Below are positions 1-5,028 of a stretch of 10,997 nucleotides of DNA, piece by piece (the first letter of the stretch is position 1; each line of letters starts with the position of its first letter). A program made the position numbers and the translations under genes. The notes under the pieces are model-generated. The model saw only the letters and a program-made list of their open reading frames with translations. It was not told where the DNA came from and did no database searches. The DNA is from JBFGCM01 sp041581135 (lineage in GTDB: Bacteria > Actinomycetota > Acidimicrobiia > Spongiisociales > UBA5794): assembly GCA_041581135.1 (NCBI GenBank), contig JBFGCM010000106.1, forward strand, positions 1 through 10,997. Direction: 5' to 3'.

Positions 1-75
1 CGCGACGGCAAGGTCGCCGAAGCCTGGGAGATCGCAGACGTCGCCGCGCTTCAGGCCCAGGTAGCACCCGATTAG
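1..75 (+). CDS. C-terminal fragment, possible SnoaL-like / ester cyclase family protein
   Basis: The first 24 codons read in frame 1 to a TAG at 73-75, and the gene begins outside the window. The visible tail contains DGKVAEAWEIADVAALQ, which resembles the last strand and helix of SnoaL-like/ester cyclase (NTF2-fold) proteins, where a 'DGKI.E.W...D...L..Q' ending is common. Only this tail is visible, so the family is tentative and no substrate can be proposed. It converges with the methyltransferase gene, the two stops being about 60 bp apart. That gap shows no convincing terminator hairpin. Confidence 0.4.
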   Translation, partial: RDGKVAEAWEIADVAALQAQVAPD

Positions 76-136
76 CCGTTATCCGGGTCGTTGACGCAGC
101 TCTCGCCACGGATCGCCCAGCCAGTCGCTGATCTTG

Positions 137-799
137 CTAGATGTCGGGAGAGGGCCGATTCTGTTTGAAGCCGGACAAGCATGCGGCTTTGACGGTGGCC
201 CCGACCAGGGCTTCATCCTTCACCTGGAACCCAGCCCCCTGCATCAGACGCACCAGCTCGGCGAGCTTCAGATCTCGGCTCGATGCCGGCGGACGCCCCC
301 ACCTCCTCAGATACCGCAGCCCCAACCGCATTCCTGCGAGCAGCGGAGTCCCCTGCGATGTCACGTCGGCCACGATGACCTTGCCGCCATCCCTCACCAC
401 CCTGCTGCACTCTCGAAGAACCAAGGCGGGCTCGCTGACCACGTGCAGGAGGTTGACCATGAGCACGGCGTCGAATGTCGATTCGTCGAAGGAGGTCCGG
501 TACGCGTCTTCGTGCTGAAACCGGACGTTGCCGTGCTCGCCGAGTTTGGTCCTGGCCTGGTCGAGCATCGGCTCGCTCATGTCGGTGGCGACCAGGTCCC
601 TGACGAGCGGGGCTACTGCTTCGGAGAAGGCGCCGGTCCCACAGCCCAGCTCCAAGACAGCATCGCTGCCTGAGAATTGGCCTTGCAGCCACACCGTGAT
701 GTCGTCCTTCAGACCCGTACCAACGATGTACTCTGAATCCCGGTCGAAGGTCGCCGACCGATCTTCCCAGTACAGGTGTTCAGTCGTCGTAGTTGGCAT
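137..799 (-). CDS. Class I SAM-dependent methyltransferase
   Basis: This 220-residue protein is a small soluble class I (Rossmann-fold) S-adenosylmethionine methyltransferase. Motif I is VLELGCGTG at about residues 48-56 (the SAM-binding glycine loop). The acidic residue ending strand 2 is D73 in VATDMSEPML. Motif IV-like FDAVLMVNLLHV is at about 109-120, followed by a post-motif helix and strand, ECSRVVRDGGKVIVADV. It resembles the Methyltransf_11/25 (UbiE-like) group; the substrate cannot be deduced. A longer frame runs up to a GTG at 874, but ATG 799 is preferred because GGAGGG lies 6 nt upstream (806-811) and the extra 25 residues look like translated leader. It lies 74 bp downstream of, and on the same strand as, the anchored propeller-like gene, so co-transcription is possible. 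It is of normal length for a stand-alone enzyme. Confidence 0.85.
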   Translation of the reverse strand: MPTTTTEHLYWEDRSATFDRDSEYIVGTGLKDDITVWLQGQFSGSDAVLELGCGTGAFSEAVAPLVRDLVATDMSEPMLDQARTKLGEHGNVRFQHEDAYRTSFDESTFDAVLMVNLLHVVSEPALVLRECSRVVRDGGKVIVADVTSQGTPLLAGMRLGLRYLRRWGRPPASSRDLKLAELVRLMQGAGFQVKDEALVGATVKAACLSGFKQNRPSPDI

Positions 800-805
800 G
801 GATAA

Positions 806-811
806 CCCTCC
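806..811 (-). promoter_or_regulatory. Ribosome binding site that fixes the methyltransferase start
   Basis: The minus strand reads GGAGGG, 6 nt, then ATG (799). This strong Shine-Dalgarno supports ATG 799 over the upstream in-frame GTG at 874. Confidence 0.7.
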
Positions 812-873
812 TTGCGAGCTTGGCGCTTCAATCGGATTCGAACTGCCCCGCTGAACTGTGAGGCCTCCTCTCA

Positions 874-2637
874 CTACGCGCTGTGGTCGTCGGGCTCACC
901 GTGGACGAGCAGGTACGCCGGGTGAAACTCGCCGATACCAAACGCTCGCTCGCCGGAGGCGGTCAATGCGTCCATGTCTGGCCAGAATCCGACGTACTCC
1001 CAGTTGCGGCCGTCCACCGACGCAAAGAGCCCCGGATCACTCCACGGTGTGGCGATGTACCCAAACGAATCGGAGTAGGCAGTGGCATCCGAGGGTCCCC
1101 GCATGCCCTCCGGCGCAGGCACCTCGGTCCAGTCGGAGCCGTTCTCGGAGTACCAGAGGCTGTTCCAGACCTCCGCCAGGAGCGTGTCGGGTCCCGCCGT
1201 CAGCGTTGCCGGCCCGGGACTGGATCCCGTCGGGACCGGAGTCCAGGTCGCACCATCGGCGGACACGAGCCAGTTCCCATCGACGTCGACCACCCAGCGA
1301 CCGTTGAACCATGTCGCCGAGCTGTTCGACTCGGCGCAGACATGCGGCCCTGCGAACGAACCCGATTCGTCGGACCCAATCACGTTCTGATCGCCACCTA
1401 CTGGGAGTGGACGACGCATCACGTCGCCGCTGCCGACGTCGACCACCCAGGCCGAGTATCGCGTCTCTTGCACAGGTTGGGCATGGCCGCACGGAGCGGG
1501 TTCGGCCACGCCGTAGTCGTCCTCGTAGCTGACCACGAGCACTTCCGTCTCGTTGGATGCCACCGCCAGCTGACCGATCTCACCGGCGAGGTCAGACGAG
1601 TCGAGCTCGATCAACTCCCAACCCTGGGTTTCGGGGTTCCCGATCCAGAGACCGAACAGGGCGCTATCGAGCACAGCGACGCGATCATCGATCGTGGTGA
1701 CCACTTGGGGACGCGTCCCAAACCAACCCGGGGTGAGCGGTGGCACCGTCACCTGGTGGTCGGGGTCGGCGTCGTGCCATTCGACACCATCGGGCGACCA
1801 CAGGACGCCCCACTCACCGGTAGCGGCAACGACGAAGCCGCCCGCCGGACGGGGGGCGACATCGACGACGGAGGATGCCCAGGGTTCGTCGATCACGGAC
1901 CAGCTCCATTCGCCTGCAGCACCCGACTCGGCACGCCGTGACTCCTCGATCCAGGTCTCTTCGGACGGCGTCAACGGCGCCACCGGATCGATCGATTCGG
2001 TACCCGGGATGGCGGCGCCGGTGGTGCAGTCGACGTACCAGCCGTCGGGCTGCAGGTCCACAGGAACCAAGACCTCGGTGTGGGCTTCGTTGCCAACCTC
2101 AAAGACCATCTGACAGCCGTAGAGCCCCATGCCGTCCGTGTTGACAGGCACCCGACGGCTGGCCGGATTCAGCCGCGTATCCACCCAGACCACCAGCGTG
2201 TAGGTGCCCGGCTCGACTTCCAGCGCCGCGTCGGTCACGAACGGGAACGCTCCAGCCCCGAGCTCTCCCCGTTCCCTGATGACCTCGGTCACCGTGAAGG
2301 TGTCGCTTGTCACGACGGACCAGAAGCCACCCACCACTTCGCGCTCCAAGTCGGTCAGCTCGCCGCCCTCGTAGAGCACCCCGGCCAGATCGTCCCCTGT
2401 GTGACCCGACACCCCCGACACCGTGATGCTCACCGTCTGGATGTGATCGACCGAGCCTATGGCGGGGGCGACTACTGCGGGGTCGGCGCCGTTGTCACCC
2501 TGAAAGAGGAGAGCCACGATTCCGATCCCGCCGACAACGGCGAAGGTCGCCAGGAACACGAGAACCCCGCGGTGGCGACCATTGCGCCTCTCAGGGCGTG
2601 ATGAAAGACGAGTGCTGTGGGGTGATGGAGCCGTCAT
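874..2637 (-). CDS. Membrane-anchored extracellular protein with Asp-box-like (propeller) repeats
   Basis: This 587-residue protein has a basic N-terminus (RPERRNGRHR) followed by one hydrophobic helix at about residues 25-45. It is probably a type II-like anchor or uncleaved signal, with the rest outside the membrane. Residues about 60-205 form a beta-rich module containing GTYTLVVWVDTR and two cysteines (in YGCQ and VDCTT) that could pair. The remainder has at least four Asp-box-like motifs: SPDGVEW (about 281-287), SADGATW (about 459-465), SENGSDW (about 497-503) and SVDGRNW (about 540-546). These are typical of sialidase/BNR-type or exo-alpha-type beta-propellers. No catalytic sialidase arginine triad is evident, so a binding or structural role is more likely than hydrolysis. 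ATG 2637 is chosen because AGGAGGG sits 8 nt upstream; an ATG at 2655 has a weaker site. The exact function is unknown. Confidence 0.75.
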   Translation of the reverse strand: MTAPSPHSTRLSSRPERRNGRHRGVLVFLATFAVVGGIGIVALLFQGDNGADPAVVAPAIGSVDHIQTVSITVSGVSGHTGDDLAGVLYEGGELTDLEREVVGGFWSVVTSDTFTVTEVIRERGELGAGAFPFVTDAALEVEPGTYTLVVWVDTRLNPASRRVPVNTDGMGLYGCQMVFEVGNEAHTEVLVPVDLQPDGWYVDCTTGAAIPGTESIDPVAPLTPSEETWIEESRRAESGAAGEWSWSVIDEPWASSVVDVAPRPAGGFVVAATGEWGVLWSPDGVEWHDADPDHQVTVPPLTPGWFGTRPQVVTTIDDRVAVLDSALFGLWIGNPETQGWELIELDSSDLAGEIGQLAVASNETEVLVVSYEDDYGVAEPAPCGHAQPVQETRYSAWVVDVGSGDVMRRPLPVGGDQNVIGSDESGSFAGPHVCAESNSSATWFNGRWVVDVDGNWLVSADGATWTPVPTGSSPGPATLTAGPDTLLAEVWNSLWYSENGSDWTEVPAPEGMRGPSDATAYSDSFGYIATPWSDPGLFASVDGRNWEYVGFWPDMDALTASGERAFGIGEFHPAYLLVHGEPDDHSA

Positions 2638-2645
2638 GGCGACCG

Positions 2646-2652
2646 CCCTCCT
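2646..2652 (-). promoter_or_regulatory. Ribosome binding site for the propeller-like gene
   Basis: The minus strand reads AGGAGGG, 8 nt, then ATG at 2637. It lies inside the six extra codons of the longer frame that starts at 2655, so it argues for the shorter protein. Confidence 0.6.
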
Positions 2653-2978
2653 CATGGTGAGGGCCCGCGATTTGCGTCGCCATCAGATGGAAGACTGGTG
2701 CTCGGCGCTCCTCACACCGACGAAGATCGGCCCGGCTCCAACGAGCCATGCGGACCCGTCACCTCGATCGATTGCCATCTCTGATCGTGCGCCCCGTCCG
2801 TGTGTGGTGCAAGGCCCAACCGCCCCTGACGGGGGCCCGACAAGACCGCAGAAGTCCCTTTCCGCCGGCCAGCACGCTTGCGGACGGCGCCGCACTCCAA
2901 GCTCAGGTCGCAGCCAGGTAACCCGCATGCGGCGTTCGAGGTGACCGGCGGCGTCTGGAGCCCGGCCGCTGTGGACTG
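2653..2978. other. Intergenic stretch without a recognisable gene
   Basis: This stretch lies between the DUF6326-like gene (ending at 2979) and the start of the propeller-like gene, both on the minus strand. Short frames exist on both strands (for example 2683-2928 minus) but encode Arg/Gly/Pro-rich sequence with no domain and no good ribosome site. A 5-bp perfect stem, GCCCC (2822-2826) with GGGGC (2832-2836) around a TGACG loop, has no U-tract and is a weak terminator candidate. The promoter of the propeller-like gene should be here, but I could not identify convincing -35/-10 boxes. Confidence 0.5.
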
Positions 2979-3410
2979 TCAGGCCACGCTCGCTCCTACC
3001 GGATCATGGCTCCTCTCGACCGGGTCCGTCCGCCATGCCCAGGCGAGTCCGATGATGGCCATGAGGGCAAGGATCTCGACGGTGAAGAACCAAACGTCGT
3101 CGAGGTCGCCCGGCGGATTGGCGACCATCGCGGCGATGGCCACCAGCGAAACCGCAATGTTGGCCCAGCGTGCGACGCCAGGAGACAGCACATGGTTCAA
3201 GACGACCATCGCGATCAAGAGGCTCAGCACGATCCCGGATGCGAGCAACAACCCCTCGGCCACCTCCATCGTCATGAACTCTTCGATGGCTCCCGGCCGA
3301 GCGAACTCATGGATGTCGCGGAACAGCATGTTGAACAACACGAAGATCCACAGCGACGACAGCACCGCCCGGCGGTTGGTGACGATGCGTTCCCTGACTG
3401 TCGGTTCCAT
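2979..3410 (-). CDS. Small four-helix membrane protein, DUF6326-like
   Basis: This 143-residue integral membrane protein has predicted helices at about 16-31 (SSLWIFVLFNMLF), 48-72, 80-97 and 106-126, with a charged C-terminal tail. The opening segment, WIFVLFNMLFRDIHEF, matches my recollection of DUF6326 proteins, a family of unknown function found mainly in actinobacteria. ATG 3410 is chosen because GGGAG lies 8 nt upstream (3419-3423). The longer frame from 3467 would translate the promoter-operator region. It is a single gene, insulated from the upstream toxin gene by hairpins and preceded by its own strong promoter with twin palindromes, so it is probably repressed until an inducer is present. 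No TetR gene lies beside it in this window. Function is unknown. Confidence 0.7.
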   Translation of the reverse strand: MEPTVRERIVTNRRAVLSSLWIFVLFNMLFRDIHEFARPGAIEEFMTMEVAEGLLLASGIVLSLLIAMVVLNHVLSPGVARWANIAVSLVAIAAMVANPPGDLDDVWFFTVEILALMAIIGLAWAWRTDPVERSHDPVGASVA

Positions 3411-3431
3411 GAGTCGTTCTCCCGTGCTCAA

Positions 3432-3444
3432 CTGACACTGTAAG
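3432..3444. promoter_or_regulatory. Candidate TetR-type operator 1 (downstream site)
   Basis: The sequence CTGACACTGTAAG is a near-perfect 13-bp palindrome. It lies just downstream of the predicted transcription start of the DUF6326-like gene. Its form (CTTACAnTGTnAG on the minus strand) resembles operators of TetR-family repressors. Its centre is 33 bp, about three helical turns, from a second related palindrome at 3465-3477. Confidence 0.45.
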
Positions 3445-3457
3445 GTCGATCGCGCCG

Positions 3458-3486
3458 ATCCTGGCATACGGTGTAAGGCCTGTCAA
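3458..3486 (-). promoter_or_regulatory. Promoter of the DUF6326-like gene
   Basis: On the minus strand the -35 box is a perfect TTGACA (3481-3486), followed by a 17-bp spacer and the -10 hexamer CAGGAT (3458-3463; it keeps the conserved second A and final AT). Transcription would start near 3451, giving a leader of about 40 nt that contains the GGGAG ribosome site. Confidence 0.55.
3465..3477. promoter_or_regulatory. Candidate TetR-type operator 2 (in the promoter spacer)
   Basis: The sequence CATACGGTGTAAG matches 9 of 13 positions with the palindrome at 3432-3444, including the shared half-site TGTAAG. It falls entirely within the 17-bp spacer between the -35 and -10 boxes, so a bound repressor would block RNA polymerase. 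Confidence 0.45.
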
Positions 3487-3489
3487 GAG

Positions 3490-3530
3490 CCGCCCCATCG
3501 GGCGGATCGTCGCCCGACGCTGTGGCGACG
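3490..3530 (-). terminator. Tandem GC hairpins, candidate terminator of the PIN toxin operon
   Basis: Two perfect stems lie directly after the PIN toxin stop codon. The first in the transcribed direction is a 7-bp CGTCGCC/GGCGACG stem (3508-3514 with 3524-3530, 9-nt loop). Next is a 6-bp CCGCCC/GGGCGG stem (3490-3495 with 3500-3505, 4-nt loop), followed by the short pyrimidine run CTCTT. There is no long U-tract, as is common in GC-rich actinobacteria. The position, between one operon's end and the next promoter's -35 box, suits a terminator. Confidence 0.4.
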
Positions 3531-3533
3531 GTC

Positions 3534-3959
3534 TCACCGTCGCTCGGCGTCGTCCAGGAGCTCGAGCAGCCGGCGCGCAGTTCGCACCGGTGGAAGCGGC
3601 TGCTCGAGGTTGACGAGGTCGGCATCGCCCGAGACCAGCACTTGGGCTCGTGCTGTCCGAGCCAGGCTCACCAGGTAATCGTCGTCGGAGTCAGGCGTGA
3701 GTCCGTGTTCAGGCGGAGGATCGTCCACCAACGTGGCGTGGCTGCGGAGCAAGTCGACGAACCGCTCGGCCTCATCGATCGTGAGCCATTGGCGGAACTT
3801 GGCCCGGGCGAACACGTCGCTGAGCTCGTCGAGGAGCAGCGGTGACATGATGATGTCGATCTGGCCGGCCAGCCAGCGACGGATGAGCTCTGCTGGGGCT
3901 TCGCGGCCCGACAGGGGCGCCGCCACCAAAACGCAGGGATCGATCACCACCCTCAGCAC
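3534..3959 (-). CDS. PIN-domain toxin of a type II toxin-antitoxin system (COG1569-like)
   Basis: This 141-residue PIN-fold protein is a predicted Mg-dependent endoribonuclease. It has the acidic residues expected of a PIN active site: D7 in VVIDPCVLVAA, E45 in LLLDELSDVF, the acidic run at 90-94 (DSDDD before YLVSLA) and D112/D114 in SGDADL. The first motif reads DPC where the commonest form is DTN, but the aspartate ligand is kept. The layout (LSPLLLDEL..V..R.KF) fits the 'PIN family putative toxin' group rather than classic VapC. The start is a GTG at 3959, 3 nt after the antitoxin stop, implying translational coupling. It is the second gene of the antitoxin-toxin operon; the antitoxin should neutralise it. 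RNA target unknown. Confidence 0.8.
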   Translation of the reverse strand: MLRVVIDPCVLVAAPLSGREAPAELIRRWLAGQIDIIMSPLLLDELSDVFARAKFRQWLTIDEAERFVDLLRSHATLVDDPPPEHGLTPDSDDDYLVSLARTARAQVLVSGDADLVNLEQPLPPVRTARRLLELLDDAERR

Positions 3960-3962
3960 GGC

Positions 3963-4211
3963 TCAGCCCGTACTTTGGCTGCGGCGCTCCCTGCGGGCTG
4001 CGTCGAGCTCGCTGCGGGCGAGCCTTTGCGCTTCTTCCGGGTCGAGGTCTTGGTTGCGGTCCCACACCGACTGGAACAAGTCGAGCCCGAGATACTCTCG
4101 CAGCGCGGTTTCGATGACGTCCGAATCGCGCAGGTCCTTGCGGGCGGCATACACCTTGGCCGCCCGCAGCACGTCTTCGTCGACATAGACTGTCGTCTTC
4201 TTGCGCGCCAT
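3963..4211 (-). CDS. Ribbon-helix-helix antitoxin paired with the PIN toxin
   Basis: This 82-residue protein begins MARKKTTVYVDEDVLRAAK, a CopG/Arc-type ribbon-helix-helix DNA-binding segment (beta strand TTVYV, then two helices to about residue 40). An acidic and basic C-terminal tail (DPEEAQRLARSELDAARRE) follows and probably wraps the toxin. It should bind and block the PIN toxin and repress its own promoter. The frame can extend to GTG 4238 and also contains ATG 4214, but no Shine-Dalgarno precedes any of these. ATG 4211 lies exactly where transcription should start from the TATGAT -10 box, so a leaderless mRNA is likely. The downstream toxin begins 3 nt after this stop. Confidence 0.8.
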   Translation of the reverse strand: MARKKTTVYVDEDVLRAAKVYAARKDLRDSDVIETALREYLGLDLFQSVWDRNQDLDPEEAQRLARSELDAARRERRSQSTG

Positions 4212-4217
4212 CATTCC

Positions 4218-4246
4218 ATCATAATTGAAAGCCCCCACTGCGTCAC
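4218..4246 (-). promoter_or_regulatory. Promoter of the antitoxin-toxin operon, probably leaderless
   Basis: On the minus strand the -35 box is GTGACG (4241-4246, 4 of 6 matches), with a 17-bp spacer and a -10 box TATGAT (4218-4223, 5 of 6 matches). A 6-nt discriminator then leads to A4211, the first base of the antitoxin ATG. The promoter fits entirely within the gap after the ArsR-rhodanese gene, so the pair is an independent transcription unit. Confidence 0.5.
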
Positions 4247-4256
4247 CGGGGGAGGT

Positions 4257-4937
4257 TCAGGAACGTCCGCTTGGAGGATCTTCGGAGGTGGGCGGCCACA
4301 GGTCGCGGTAGCCACCCTCCAGACGGAAGGCGCGGCGTCCCTCGGCTTGGAGTCTTCGTATGGCCTGGTCGGCGTAGGAGCAGTAGGTGCCGCGGCAGTA
4401 GGCGACGACGTCGCCGCCGGCCGGGAGGAGCCGAGCGGTGAGGGTGCCGAGTCGGTGGGGAGGGATATTGATGGCGCCCTCGAGATGGCCGGCTCGGTAT
4501 TCACTCTCCGGGCGTACGTCGATGATCACGACCCGGTCTCCCCGGTCGAGTCGCCTCGCCAGCGTCTCCCAATCGATCACGTCGATCTCGGCACGGTCAC
4601 CGAGGTAGGCGACGGCAGATTCGGTTAGCCCTCGGCGGTGGGCGGTGGTGACGTCTTGCAGCAAGCGCCACAGGTCGTAGACGCCATCCGAGGCCAGCCG
4701 GTAGGTGACGTGGCGTCCATTCTTCTCCGAGGCGACCAGTCCGTCGTCGGCGAGTCTGCGCAGATGGTGCGAGGTGTTGGCCACGCTCTGGTCGATGCTG
4801 TCGGCGATGGCTTCGACGGTGCGAGGGGCTTGCGCCAGAACGTCGAGGATCTCCAGACGACGCCCGCTGGCGAGGGATGCCGCCACTCTGGCGAACTCGT
4901 CGAAGAGCGCATCTTTGGCCCGACGAGTCCCGATCAT
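4257..4937 (-). CDS. ArsR-family regulator fused to a rhodanese domain
   Basis: This 226-residue transcription factor has two domains. Residues about 10-95 are an ArsR/SmtB winged helix: helix-turn-helix around TVEAIADSIDQSVANTSHHL and wing around EKNGRHVTYRLA. Residues about 118-215 are a rhodanese domain: VVIIDVRPESEYRAGHLEGA at 136-155, active loop CRGTYCS from C181. The only cysteines in the whole protein are C181 and C186, both in that loop, and none lies in the winged helix. Classic ArsR metal sites and the BigR/SqrR thiol pair are therefore absent, and sensing is inferred to occur by persulfidation or disulfide chemistry at the rhodanese loop. Its start is supported by GAGGTGAGGG upstream of ATG. 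It is divergent from the MBL-rhodanese/MFS operon and probably represses it, and perhaps itself, from the shared region. The fusion architecture is known in actinobacteria. Confidence 0.88.
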   Translation of the reverse strand: MIGTRRAKDALFDEFARVAASLASGRRLEILDVLAQAPRTVEAIADSIDQSVANTSHHLRRLADDGLVASEKNGRHVTYRLASDGVYDLWRLLQDVTTAHRRGLTESAVAYLGDRAEIDVIDWETLARRLDRGDRVVIIDVRPESEYRAGHLEGAINIPPHRLGTLTARLLPAGGDVVAYCRGTYCSYADQAIRRLQAEGRRAFRLEGGYRDLWPPTSEDPPSGRS

Positions 4938-4967
4938 CGCACCCTCACCTCTCGTTCAAGTATCAGT

Positions 4968-4995
4968 TTGATCATGGTTCTGCGAATACTATATT
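4968..4995 (+). promoter_or_regulatory. Promoter of the MBL-rhodanese/MFS operon
   Basis: The -35 box is TTGATC (4968-4973, 4 of 6), followed by a 16-bp spacer and the -10 box TATATT (4990-4995, 5 of 6). The start should be near 5002, leaving a leader of about 27 nt that contains AGGAG (5016-5020), 8 nt before ATG 5029. The -10 box is overlaid by a 13-bp palindrome, so the promoter is likely repressible. Confidence 0.55.
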
Positions 4996-4996
4996 C
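4984..4996. promoter_or_regulatory. Candidate ArsR-rhodanese operator over the -10 box
   Basis: GAATACTATATTC has perfect 5-bp arms (GAATA/TATTC) around a 3-bp centre. It covers the predicted -10 box of the operon, within the 91-bp region shared by two divergent genes. A second, looser inverted repeat, TTCAA (4994-4998) with TTGAA (5007-5011), overlaps the predicted transcription start. AT-rich palindromes across the -10 region are typical ArsR-family operators. Binding by this regulator is inference. Confidence 0.5.
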
Positions 4997-5028
4997 AAGC
5001 TCTCCTTTGAACGTTAGGAGTTGCCCAG

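Noticed and set aside
883..1941. A 352-codon plus-strand frame opposite the propeller-like gene
   Set aside because: It is a shadow frame rich in Arg/His/Pro with no ribosome site. The opposite strand has a signal anchor, repeats and a strong ribosome site.
2683..2928. A short minus-strand frame in the gap before the propeller-like gene
   Set aside because: It has no ribosome site or recognisable domain, and its composition is typical of random GC-rich sequence.
4184..4260. A longer antitoxin starting at GTG 4238
   Set aside because: It would translate the -10 box and adds a nonconserved MGAFNYDGM stretch. The ribbon-helix-helix fold starts naturally at MARKKTT.
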